64,000 nucleotides of DNA from Caballeronia grimmiae (GTDB taxonomy: Bacteria; Pseudomonadota; Gammaproteobacteria; Burkholderiales; Burkholderiaceae). The number at the start of each line of letters is the position of its first letter. The first letter of the stretch is position 1. The notes under the pieces are model-generated. The model was not told where the DNA came from. It saw only the letters and a program-made list of their open reading frames with translations, and did not search any database. Shown in pieces: positions 1 to 8,049 of this stretch. Where the stretch lies: the NCBI RefSeq assembly GCF_000698555.1, contig NZ_JFHE01000005.1:62001-126000 (forward strand). Reading direction: 5' to 3'. Made by a program: the position numbers and the translations under genes.

Positions 1-819
1 GCGCACGGTGTTATAGCCGCGCACCAGCTTGCCGACGAGCGGCGCGGTCAGCAGCCAGCGGTCGAACGCGAGGCGCGGTCCGGGCCGCGACAGAATGCGC
101 CGCACGAGCCACGCAAGCACCGCGACCGAAATCAGCACCGCCCACCAGTAACTGCGCACGAACGCGGACAGCGCCATCATCATCACGGTGAGGAAGGGCA
201 GCGCCTGCTTCGTGCTGGCGAACACGTTCACCACTTGCGGCACGACATAGCTCAACAGGAACGTGACGATGCCGAACGCGATGATCGTCACGATGCCCGG
301 ATACGTAAATGCCAGAATGATCTTCTGCTTCAGCGCATTGCGCTGCTCGATGTAATCGGCGAGACGCGACAGCACGAGCCCGAGCTTGCCGGTATGCTCG
401 CCCGCCGCCACCAGCGCGCGATAAATCTCCGGGAAGTCCTTCGGATGCTGCGCGAGCGCGTTGGCGAAAGAATGGCCGCCGAGCACTTCGGCGCGGATTG
501 CGGCCATAAGTTCGCGGATGTAGTCGCGCTCCGATTGCTCCGTCAGCACCGCGAGCGTTTCGCCGAGCGGCAGGCCGGCGATCAGCAGGCTCGCGAGCTG
601 GCGCGTCAGGATGGCCTGCTCGCGCTGCGACAGCCGACGCCCCAGCGACAGGCGCTGCTGCCGCTCCCCGCGCGTGCGCGTGCCGGCGGCCTCGACGACC
701 AGCGGCGTCAGTCCTTGCGTGCGCAACTGGCTGCGCGCGGCGCGGGCGCTGTCAGCATCGAGAACGCCGGTCTGCGTCTTGCCCGCGTGGTCGATCGCTT
801 CGAAACGGAAAGCTGGCAT
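1..819 (-). CDS. gspF: GspF, type II secretion inner-membrane platform protein (C-terminal part outside window)
   Basis: N-terminal 273 codons of a GspF/PilC-family protein, the polytopic inner-membrane platform of the type II secretion system. The start is ATG at 819-817 (MPAFRFEAIDHAGK), the usual opening of the family. The first GspF domain follows, with the typical segment 'LTRQLASLLIAGLPLGETL' around residues 89-107. A hydrophobic membrane stretch lies near residues 170-245. The frame is still open at base 1, so the second GspF domain is beyond the window. The gene lies 16 bases after the gspE stop in the same direction, the normal gspD-E-F order, so it is probably co-transcribed. Family assignment is strong. 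Confidence 0.93.
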   Translation of the reverse strand, partial: MPAFRFEAIDHAGKTQTGVLDADSARAARSQLRTQGLTPLVVEAAGTRTRGERQQRLSLGRRLSQREQAILTRQLASLLIAGLPLGETLAVLTEQSERDYIRELMAAIRAEVLGGHSFANALAQHPKDFPEIYRALVAAGEHTGKLGLVLSRLADYIEQRNALKQKIILAFTYPGIVTIIAFGIVTFLLSYVVPQVVNVFASTKQALPFLTVMMMALSAFVRSYWWAVLISVAVLAWLVRRILSRPGPRLAFDRWLLTAPLVGKLVRGYNTVR

Positions 820-835
820 ACGTTACGCTCCGCCC

Positions 836-2356
836 TTAATCGCCACCGGTCACGCGCAGCACTTCTTCGAGCGATGTCACGCCCGCCGCCAGCCAGCGGT
901 TGCCGTCCTCGCGCAGCGTGCGCATGCCTTGTGCGCGGCCGGCGGCGAGAATCTCGGCGTCGGCGGCGTTGCGATGGATCAGCGGGCGGATCTCGTCGTC
1001 GATCAGCAGCAGTTCGTACACGCCGCGACGGCCTACGTAACCGGACTGGCCGCATCGGTCGCAACCGACCGGATGCCAGTGCTTCACGCCGTTCTCGTCC
1101 TCGCGCTCTTCCTTGCAGACCGGACACAGCTGGCGCACGAGCCGCTGCGCGAGCACGCCGAGCAGCGACGACGCCAGCAGATACGGTTCGACGCCCATAT
1201 CGGTGAGACGCGTGACGGCGGATGCCGCATCGTTCGTGTGCAGCGTCGCGAGCACCAGGTGACCGGTCAGCGACGCCTGCACCGCGATCTGCGCGGTTTC
1301 GAGGTCGCGAATTTCCCCGATCATGATGATGTCCGGGTCCTGACGAAGAATGGAGCGCAGCGCCCGCGCGAACGTCATGCCGATGCGCTCGTTCACCTGC
1401 GTCTGACCGATGCCCGACAAGTCGTATTCGATCGGGTCTTCCACCGTCATGATGTTGGTGGTGGTCGTCTCGAGCCGCGACATCGACGCGTACAGCGTGG
1501 TCGTCTTGCCCGAGCCGGTCGGACCGGTCACGAGCACGATGCCGTGCGGCTTGCCGATCAGTTTGTCGAAATTGACGAGCGTGTCGCGCGCCATCCCGAG
1601 CGTTTCGAGATTCAGGCGTTGCGCGTCCTTTTCGAGCAGACGCAGCACCGCGCGTTCGCCGTGGCCGGTCGGCAGCGTGGACACGCGCACATCGACCGGA
1701 CGGCCGCCGACGCGCAACGTGATGCGGCCATCCTGCGGCAAACGTTTCTCGGCGATATCGAGCTGCGCCATGATCTTGATTCGCGAGATCAGCGCGCCGT
1801 GCAGCGCCTTCTTCGGACGCACGACATCACGCAACGTGCCGTCGACGCGAAACCGCACCACCGACGCGTTCTCGAACGGCTCGATATGAATATCCGACGC
1901 CTGTTCGCGCGCCGCCTGGGTCAACAGCGCGTTGATCATGCGGATGATCGGCGCGTCGTCTTCGGATTCCAGCAGGTCTTCGACTTCCGGAATGTCCTGC
2001 ATCAGACGCGACAGATCGACTTCGCCTTCCACCTCGCCGACCACTTGCGCGGCGCTGCCGTCGTTGCGGGCGTAAGCCGAGTTGATCGCGGCGGCGAGTT
2101 CGTCGGCTGACTTGCGCACGATCGACAGCGCGCCGAAATTGCGCGCGACTTCCGCGAGGGCGGCGTCGCTCGTGCGCTCGCTGATCCACACTTCGATGTT
2201 GTCCGCGTGCTGATGCGCGAGCAGAATCTGCCCGCTTCGCGCGAAGCCGTAAGGCACGAGCCGCGCGGCAAGCGGCGACGCGGCCGTGGCGGCCCCGTGC
2301 GCTGCTGCATCGGCGAGGGGGTTCGTGCTTTCGACTACCGCGTTCACCGTGTTCAC
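836..2356 (-). CDS. gspE: GspE, type II secretion ATPase
   Basis: Cytoplasmic hexameric ATPase that powers pseudopilus assembly in type II secretion. The protein has 506 residues. It shows the Walker A motif GPTGSGKTT (about 278-286), an Asp-rich/Walker B region with DPDIIMIGEIR (about 340-350), the His box around TLHTND (about 371-376), and a four-Cys zinc module CPVC...CDRC (about 411-435), all typical of GspE. The N-terminal 110 residues form the GspE N domain. The start codon is GTG (2356-2354) and overlaps the gspD stop in a GTGA arrangement, which suggests translational coupling. Length and motifs are complete, so the enzyme should be functional. Confidence 0.96.
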   Translation of the reverse strand: MNTVNAVVESTNPLADAAAHGAATAASPLAARLVPYGFARSGQILLAHQHADNIEVWISERTSDAALAEVARNFGALSIVRKSADELAAAINSAYARNDGSAAQVVGEVEGEVDLSRLMQDIPEVEDLLESEDDAPIIRMINALLTQAAREQASDIHIEPFENASVVRFRVDGTLRDVVRPKKALHGALISRIKIMAQLDIAEKRLPQDGRITLRVGGRPVDVRVSTLPTGHGERAVLRLLEKDAQRLNLETLGMARDTLVNFDKLIGKPHGIVLVTGPTGSGKTTTLYASMSRLETTTTNIMTVEDPIEYDLSGIGQTQVNERIGMTFARALRSILRQDPDIIMIGEIRDLETAQIAVQASLTGHLVLATLHTNDAASAVTRLTDMGVEPYLLASSLLGVLAQRLVRQLCPVCKEEREDENGVKHWHPVGCDRCGQSGYVGRRGVYELLLIDDEIRPLIHRNAADAEILAAGRAQGMRTLREDGNRWLAAGVTSLEEVLRVTGGD

Positions 2357-4812
2357 GGTCGGGCTCCTGTCGGACTGCTGTCGAGCGGCCTCGCGCTCGG
2401 CGCATTGTTAGGCACCGCGTAGTTGTTCGTCGCCGCGTTGCCCGGCATGGCGTTGGTCGCCGCGTTGCCGGGCATCGCGTTCGTCGCGCCGTTGGCGGGC
2501 GCCGGATACGTGCTCTGCGGCGCCTGCTGATACGGCTGCGGCGCGGGGCCGGCGTTCGGGTCCTGCGGCAGCGTCGAACTCGGCACGCCGCGCGTCAGAT
2601 TGTTCCAGTCGAGCAGATTCTGGGCCGGAGCGCCACCGCCTTCGCTCGGACCGAGCGGCTTCGGCGGCATCATCGGCACGTTCTGATCCTTGATGAGGCG
2701 GTTATCCGTGGTCGATCCGTATTGCTGCTGACGCAAATAGTCGTAGCGCGAGTTCGCGATCTGCGTGGCCGTGGACTGGTCGCGCACGATGACCGGACGC
2801 AGGAACACCATCAGGTTCGTTTTCGTGCGCGTCTTGCTTTCGCTGCGGAACAGGCTGCCGATGAACGGAATGTCGCCGAGCAGCGGAATCTTGCTGTTGT
2901 TGTTGTTGTACTGGTCCTGCATCAGGCCGCCGAGCACGACGATTTCGCCGTCGTCGGCAAGAATGGTCGACTGCACCGAGCGCGTGTTGATGGTCACGCC
3001 GCCCGGATCGGTCTTGGTCGAGGCATCGACGCTCGAATCTTCCTGATAGATCTGCATCTTGAGCACGCCGCCGTCCGTGATTTGCGGCTTCACGTGCAGC
3101 GTCACGCCGACGTCGCGCCGGTCGAACGTGTTGAACGCCGTCACCGACGTGGCCGCGTTCGCAGTCGGCGTCGCATACGAGCCCGTCACCACCGGCACGT
3201 TCTGGCCGACGACGATCTTCGCTTCCTCGTTGTCGAGCGTGATCAGATTCGGCGTGGAGAGAATGTTCGCATCCGACGACGTCGACAGCGCCTGCAACAG
3301 CCCGCCCAGACCGAACAAATTGCCGAAACGATGAAGCAGGCCAATGTTCAGGCCGTTGGCGAGCAGGCCGGTCGTCGACGTGATGGCGGAGGGATTCTGC
3401 GCGATCGCATTGCCCTGCACGGTCAGATCGAAGATGTTCGTATTGCCGGAGCCGAAGCTCGAACTGCCGTAGAGCGCGTTGTTGCCGCCGTTCGAGAGCA
3501 GCAGGCCTTGCCACTGGATGCCGAGGTTCGCGCCCGTCGTCGCGGAAAGCTCGACGATCAGCGCTTCGATATAGACCTGCGCGCGGCGCGCGTCGAGCTG
3601 GTCGATGACCGAGCGCAAGTTGCGATAAACCGGGTCCGCCGCGGTAATGATCAGCGAATTGGTCGCGGAATCGGCCTGGATCATGCCGCCGCCGCTGCCG
3701 GTATCGTTGCCGCTCTCGCTCTCCTTGTTCGACGAGAAGCTGCTGTCGCGATTGCCGCCCGAGCCGGACATCGGATTGTTGCCCATGCCGGAACTGCTGC
3801 TGCTGCTCATGCCGCCAGGCAGCGGCGGCATGCCGGCGGAGCCCGTCGAGCTGGACGAGTTGCCGAGGCCGCTTTGTCCGAACGAGTTCGACGTGTTCGA
3901 GCCCGAACTGCCCGAAGTGTTGTCCGACCCGCCGCCGCCCTTGCCGAGCATCGCGCGCAGCGTTTTGGCAAGACGCGTCGCGTCGGCGTTGCGCAGCGCG
4001 ACGACGTGCATGTTGCCGGGCTCGGACGTGGGCGCATCCAGTTTCTTCGCCAGTGCCTTCGCAGCCGCGAGCCGCGCGCTGCTGGACGCGCGGAACATCA
4101 GCGAATTGGTGCGCGCGTCGGGCGTGACGGTGACTTTGAGCGTCGCGTCGGTGCTGCCGATCGTGCCGGGATCGAGCAGCTTGTTCATCTGCTCGGCGAC
4201 GTCGATCGCGTTCGCGTTCTTCAGCGAGACGACATCGACTTCGCGGCCCGCCGCCGTATCGATGCCCGCGATAATGCCGGCGATGCGCCGCACGTTGTCG
4301 GCGTAATCGGTGACGACGAGCGTGTTGTTCGCGGGATAGGCGGCGATCGTGTTGTTCGGCGAGATCAGCGGGCGGAGCACCGGCAGCAGGTTGTTCGCCG
4401 ATTCATTGCGCAGCGTGAAGACCTGCGTGATGACCTGATCGCCGCGCGCGCCAGGCGCATTGCCGACGTACGTCGGCACGCCTTGCAGCTTGGCGTCGGC
4501 TTCGGGCACGACCTTCAACACGCCGTGATCCTGCACGAGCGAGAAGCCCTGCATGCGCAACGACGACTGCAGCGTCTTCAGCGCCTGCTCCTCGGGCACC
4601 GGATTCTCGGAGACGAGGTTGAGCTGCCCCTTCACACGGGGATCGACGATGATGGTTTTGCCGGTAGCGGCGCCGATCGCCTTCGCGACCTGGTCGATAT
4701 CGGCGTTGACGAAATTCAACGTCACTTGCGCGTGCGCGGCTTGCGCGACGATAAGTCCCGCCGCCAGCAGTGCCGTCGCGTGGCGACGCAGTGCCATAGG
4801 TTGTCTTCTCAT
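2353..4812 (-). CDS. gspD: GspD, type II secretion secretin
   Basis: Outer-membrane secretin that forms the exit pore of the type II system (819 residues). A Sec signal peptide ends near residue 28 (ALLAAGLIVAQAAHA). The N0 domain follows (VTLNFVNADIDQVAKAIG), then repeated N1-N3 domains, and the C-terminal secretin domain with 'VPVVTGSY' and 'EIVVLGGLMQDQ'. A Gly/Ser/Asn-rich insertion lies in N3 at about residues 290-375. The C-terminal tail is Pro/Asn/Ala-rich and contains near-repeats of NAMPGNAAT. A second ATG at 4797 (MALRRHAT) is preceded by a purine-rich AGAAG and gives a neater signal peptide, so it may be the true start. First gene of the gspD-E-F run. Confidence 0.95.
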   Translation of the reverse strand: MRRQPMALRRHATALLAAGLIVAQAAHAQVTLNFVNADIDQVAKAIGAATGKTIIVDPRVKGQLNLVSENPVPEEQALKTLQSSLRMQGFSLVQDHGVLKVVPEADAKLQGVPTYVGNAPGARGDQVITQVFTLRNESANNLLPVLRPLISPNNTIAAYPANNTLVVTDYADNVRRIAGIIAGIDTAAGREVDVVSLKNANAIDVAEQMNKLLDPGTIGSTDATLKVTVTPDARTNSLMFRASSSARLAAAKALAKKLDAPTSEPGNMHVVALRNADATRLAKTLRAMLGKGGGGSDNTSGSSGSNTSNSFGQSGLGNSSSSTGSAGMPPLPGGMSSSSSSGMGNNPMSGSGGNRDSSFSSNKESESGNDTGSGGGMIQADSATNSLIITAADPVYRNLRSVIDQLDARRAQVYIEALIVELSATTGANLGIQWQGLLLSNGGNNALYGSSSFGSGNTNIFDLTVQGNAIAQNPSAITSTTGLLANGLNIGLLHRFGNLFGLGGLLQALSTSSDANILSTPNLITLDNEEAKIVVGQNVPVVTGSYATPTANAATSVTAFNTFDRRDVGVTLHVKPQITDGGVLKMQIYQEDSSVDASTKTDPGGVTINTRSVQSTILADDGEIVVLGGLMQDQYNNNNSKIPLLGDIPFIGSLFRSESKTRTKTNLMVFLRPVIVRDQSTATQIANSRYDYLRQQQYGSTTDNRLIKDQNVPMMPPKPLGPSEGGGAPAQNLLDWNNLTRGVPSSTLPQDPNAGPAPQPYQQAPQSTYPAPANGATNAMPGNAATNAMPGNAATNNYAVPNNAPSARPLDSSPTGARP

Positions 4813-5388
4813 GGATGTGATGTCTGAGCCGGGCTACAAAAATTAACCGGCTAAGGCGGCGCCAATGATTTCGACGGCGCTGCCGACCGAGGTGCAAGCG
4901 TGTCCGCTCCACCACGATTATTTATAAAAATGTGACGATAGCAGCTTTGCGTAACGAATTTATTCCAATTCGCTGACGTAATGGCTGCAGCCGGCTGCGT
5001 GCCGAGTGATTCCCGCCGCCGTTGAAGCATTCCAGAAACTTGCCGATATACCGTCAGGCGGCTTCCGTCGACTCAGTCGAATTTGCGCGGGAGCCGAATT
5101 GTAACGCGTATACAACACTTTATTATTCATACGTTTAGCTGCGTATTGGCAACCGTCCATCGTCGCGGCCGATCCGCTTCGCGCATTGTGTCGGACCTAT
5201 GTCGGCTAGCTAACTTATGACCTGAAACGTCAGCCGGTATCATACGGGCGGTTCGGCTTGGCCGGCACGTGCCCGGCACACGGGTTTTCCCGACACCGGC
5301 CCGGCTCGGACATGGGTTTCTGGCGACGGCGCGCATGCGTCGCGTCGGCGGTATGACGTTCCGCATCGGCGGATGGAGTAGATAGACA
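4813..5388. other. Intergenic region between divergent gspD and lytic transglycosylase gene
   Basis: This 576-base gene-free stretch must hold the promoters for leftward gspD and the rightward transglycosylase gene. The part next to gspD (about 4915-5000) is clearly richer in A/T than the surroundings, with a TTTATAAAAA run at 4921-4930. An interrupted inverted repeat TTGTA-N7-TACAA is at 5099-5115 and could be an operator. I could not assign convincing -35/-10 pairs and see no plausible coding sequence. Confidence 0.4.
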
Positions 5389-5835
5389 ATGAAGAGATTC
5401 CTGCGATTACCTGTGATGGCGTTCGGCGCGATGTTGGCGGCCGGCGCGGCGCATGCCGACTGCTTCGACGAAGCGGCGAAGTATCAAAAGGTAAATCCGC
5501 TCATACTGCGCGCCATCGCCTGGCAGGAATCGCACAACAAGCCCGATGCCATCAACAAGAACGCCAACGGCTCGACGGACTACGGGCTGATGCAGATCAA
5601 CTCCATCCACCTGAACACGCTGTCCCAATATGGCATCTCGAGCGGCACGCTGATGGAGCCGTGCAAGAGCGTCTACGTCGCCGCGTGGCATCTGCGCCAG
5701 AAGATGAACAAGTATGGCAATTCGTGGCAGGCGGTCGGTGCTTACCATTCCGAAACACCTGCGCTGCGCGACAAATACTCGGCGCAGATCATCGAGATTC
5801 TGCGGCGCTGGAAGCTGCTGCAAGCCGCCAAGTAA
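5389..5835 (+). CDS. Small periplasmic lytic transglycosylase (SLT/IagB-like)
   Basis: Protein of 148 residues with an N-terminal signal peptide (cleavage after AGAAHA, about residue 23) and one goose-lysozyme-like SLT domain. The catalytic glutamate is in IAWQESHNKP (about residue 47), followed by family motifs NGSTDYGLMQIN and VYVAAWHLRQKM. It should cleave peptidoglycan glycan strands with formation of 1,6-anhydro-muramic acid in the periplasm. Size and layout match IagB/VirB1-type 'specialised' transglycosylases that open local gaps for envelope machines, and it sits divergent from the secretin gene gspD. A role in type II secretion assembly is an inference from position only. A GGAG lies 10 bases before the ATG. 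Confidence 0.85.
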   Translation: MKRFLRLPVMAFGAMLAAGAAHADCFDEAAKYQKVNPLILRAIAWQESHNKPDAINKNANGSTDYGLMQINSIHLNTLSQYGISSGTLMEPCKSVYVAAWHLRQKMNKYGNSWQAVGAYHSETPALRDKYSAQIIEILRRWKLLQAAK

Positions 5836-5949
5836 ATCCGGGCGTCGGCGGGCCGCGGCCGCAAGCGCCGCCTTCGCTGCATTTTTGATGCAGAATCGTC
5901 GCTTCCAGGCGTCTCGATGCCCCCGCAGCCCTTCCACTGATCGCCCGCA

Positions 5950-7155
5950 ATGAACCAGACACCCCTGCCAGTCACCGTGCTTTCGGGCTTCATCGGCGCG
6001 GGCAAGTCCACGCTCGTCGACGCGTTGCTCGCCAATCAGCAGGACGTGCGCATCGGCACGATCACCGGCCAGTCGCTGCACGACATGGAACAGGCAATCG
6101 TCGATCTCGCGGCCCAGCAACGCTTCGATGCCATCGTGATCGAATCGACGGGCGTCGATAACCCGATGGACATCGCCGAGCATCTCGCTTTCGCCGATGA
6201 CGACGAGTCCGCGCTCGCCGGCCGCGCGCGTCTCGATACCTTCGTGACCGTCGTCGATGGATCGAGCTTCATGCGCGATTACGCATCGGCGGATTCGCTC
6301 GCGGAACGCGGCATCGCTATCGGCGACGAAGCGCATGACGAAGGCAAGACGGTCGTCGAAACGCTCGTCGAGCAGATCGAATTCTGCGATGTCATCGTCT
6401 TGAACAAGACCGATCTCGTCAGCGAAGCAGAACTCGACAAAGTGGCGCGCGTGCTGCGCGGTCTCAATCCGCGCGCCGTGCAGATTCGCGCTGAGTTCGG
6501 CAATGCACCGCGCGATGAGCTGATCGACACCGGCCGCTTCGACTTCGATGCGACGGCGAGCGCGCCCGGCTGGCTCTCGATTCTCAACGGCGATGAGACA
6601 TCCGATGCCGGCGATTCAGGCGTCGGCCACTATGTGTATCGCGCGCGCCGGCCGTTTCATCCGGAACGGCTCTGGAATCTGCTGCATCAGGAATGGCCCG
6701 ATGTGCTGCGCGCGAAGGGCTTCTTCTGGCTGGCGACGCGCAGTGTCGTGGGCGGATCGTTGTCGCAGGCGGGCGGGACGCTGCGTCACGGCCCGGCGGG
6801 CGTGTGGTGGGCGGCGCAGGATCGCAGCGAATGGCCGACCGATGACCCCGAGCTGGAAGCGGAGATCGTCGCGGAATGGTTCGGCGATCCCGACGACAAC
6901 AGCATCGGCGACAGGCGGCAGGAGCTGGTGCTCATCGGCCTGGATCTGGATGCCGATGCGTGGCAGCGCAGGTTCGACGCATGCCTGCTGACCGACGAAG
7001 AATGGGCGCTCGGAGCGGATGGCTGGCAACGCTTCAGCGATCCGTTCCCGGCGTGGGACGTGGAAGAACACGATCATGACCATGAGCACGGCGGCCACGA
7101 TGACCACGGCCACGATCACGGCCCCGGCTGCGATTGCGACGATCACCGGCACTGA
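5950..7155 (+). CDS. CobW/COG0523-family GTPase with His-rich tail, lacking the CxCC motif
   Basis: Metallochaperone-type G3E GTPase of 401 residues. Walker A is GFIGAGKST (about 13-21), the Walker B-like IESTG is at about 64-68 and NKTD is at about 152-155. A CobW C-terminal domain follows (YRARRPFHPERLWNLL... to ...GDRRQELVLIGLDLD). The tail from about residue 374 is rich in His/Asp and ends in a CDC pair, a likely metal-binding tail. In the family, about 45 residues carrying the zinc-binding GCICC motif normally sit between Walker A and ESTG. Here Walker A is joined by only a short linker (DVRIGTITGQSLHDMEQ) to the ESTG region, and the reading frame is intact. Substrate metal and client are unknown. 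Confidence 0.88.
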   Translation: MNQTPLPVTVLSGFIGAGKSTLVDALLANQQDVRIGTITGQSLHDMEQAIVDLAAQQRFDAIVIESTGVDNPMDIAEHLAFADDDESALAGRARLDTFVTVVDGSSFMRDYASADSLAERGIAIGDEAHDEGKTVVETLVEQIEFCDVIVLNKTDLVSEAELDKVARVLRGLNPRAVQIRAEFGNAPRDELIDTGRFDFDATASAPGWLSILNGDETSDAGDSGVGHYVYRARRPFHPERLWNLLHQEWPDVLRAKGFFWLATRSVVGGSLSQAGGTLRHGPAGVWWAAQDRSEWPTDDPELEAEIVAEWFGDPDDNSIGDRRQELVLIGLDLDADAWQRRFDACLLTDEEWALGADGWQRFSDPFPAWDVEEHDHDHEHGGHDDHGHDHGPGCDCDDHRH

Positions 7156-7165
7156 GCAAATAAAA

Positions 7166-7186
7166 AAACCCGCCGAAGGCGGGTTT
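7166..7186. terminator. Rho-independent terminator, bidirectional, between CobW-type gene and hupB
   Basis: A 9-bp perfect stem AAACCCGCC / GGCGGGTTT with loop GAA. On the minus strand it is followed by a long T-run (complement of the A-run at 7162-7168), so it is strongest for leftward hupB transcripts. On the plus strand only the stem's own three T residues follow, so it also fits the end of the GTPase gene, 11 bases upstream. Confidence 0.85.
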
Positions 7187-7294
7187 CTAAATTCTCATGG
7201 TCTCCAGCTTATCTCCGCACATGCGGAAGAACCTGACCAACAGGCGCTGCGAGGCGCTGCGCAACTGAGCGGGAAGCGCCACACGGCAGACAGC

Positions 7295-7573
7295 TTACTT
7301 CTTGTTGACTGCGTCTTTGAATGCCTTGCCAGCCGTGAACTTGACCGTCTTTGCTGCCGGAATCTTGATGGATTCGCCGGTCTTCGGGTTACGGCCGGTG
7401 CGCGCTGCGCGCTTTCCCGAACCGAAGCTGCCGAAACCGATCAACTGAACCGCGTCACCTTTCGAGACAGCCTTCTTGATCACTTCGAGCAACGTGTCGA
7501 GCGTTTCGCCGGTTTGAGCCTTGCTTGCGCCGGTTTGGGCGGCTACGGCGTCGATCAATTCCTGTTTGTTCAT
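7295..7573 (-). CDS. hupB: HU-beta-type nucleoid DNA-binding protein
   Basis: The 92-residue product is a complete HU/IHF-family protein: [15 protein letters not shown] opening, dimerisation helices, and the DNA-arm signature [45 protein letters not shown]. It binds and bends DNA without strict sequence specificity and compacts the nucleoid. The HU signature rather than an IHF one (no long N-terminal arm) supports HU-beta. An AAGGAA ribosome site precedes the ATG at 7573. The gene is alone on the minus strand with its own promoter and a terminator about 110 bases downstream. Confidence 0.97.
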   Translation of the reverse strand: MNKQELIDAVAAQTGASKAQTGETLDTLLEVIKKAVSKGDAVQLIGFGSFGSGKRAARTGRNPKTGESIKIPAAKTVKFTAGKAFKDAVNKK

Positions 7574-8049
7574 TAAGGTTCCTTTATCAGTTTAGGTTGA
7601 CACGAACAGCGCGAACGCGCCGATTATACGTGCGCAAGCCCTGCAGTCGAGTAGGGGCGACCTTGTGGCCTGCCCGTCCGGCGAAGCGGCGCGGTTTCGC
7701 GCCGCTTCGTCTGCATTGCCTTACATCAAAGTCTCGCGCCGCCTTCGAACGCGGCGCTTCGTATGATAGCGCAGCGCAAACCCAATCAGGATAAGGGTTT
7801 CAAAGATTTACCCTTATGTAACCAGGGGTTGCCGGCGGATTTTTGGCGCGCAATCTTCGCGCGCCGGCGCACGCCCGCGGAGTGCGCGTTCGAGTCGCGA
7901 ACGCGCGTTGGTTTTTGCCAACGTTTAGCGTGAAAACGCTTGTCCGTATTGGGTTTGGCGCGTCCGGACGGGTCGCGGGCCATCGCGTGCGGCCCGCTCC
8001 GACTTCCGGCGATACAGTGTCATGTTTGCCCCAACACGCCGCTCGACGC
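7574..8049. other. Intergenic region between divergent hupB and mnmC with strong hairpins
   Basis: Besides the hupB promoter, this 476-base region holds three inverted repeats. The first is a perfect 12-bp stem CGAAGCGGCGCG / CGCGCCGCTTCG with a GTTT loop (7682-7709). The second is a perfect 7-bp stem GCGCCGC / GCGGCGC with an 8-base loop (7736-7757). The third is a perfect dyad ATAAGGGT-N11-ACCCTTAT (7791-7817). None is followed by a T-run on the plus strand. They could act as operators or RNA structures. No coding sequence is supported. Confidence 0.55.
7623..7628 (-). promoter_or_regulatory. -10 element (TATAAT) of hupB promoter
   Basis: Read on the minus strand this is a perfect TATAAT, about 50 bases upstream of the hupB start, giving a leader of about 40 nt. 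No good -35 hexamer is seen 16-18 bases upstream, so an activator or extended contacts may be needed. Confidence 0.6.

Noticed and set aside
235..2110. Plus-strand open frames across gspF and gspE
   Set aside because: The minus strand encodes clear GspF and GspE; the plus frames have no family features.
2722..4827. 701-codon plus-strand frame opposite gspD
   Set aside because: Highly basic low-complexity shadow of the secretin gene.
7843..8049. 69-residue N-terminal extension of MnmC that might restore the methyltransferase domain
   Set aside because: The extension is Arg/Val-rich with no DVYHS or SAM motif, so it does not complete the domain; the ATG at 8050 is preferred.
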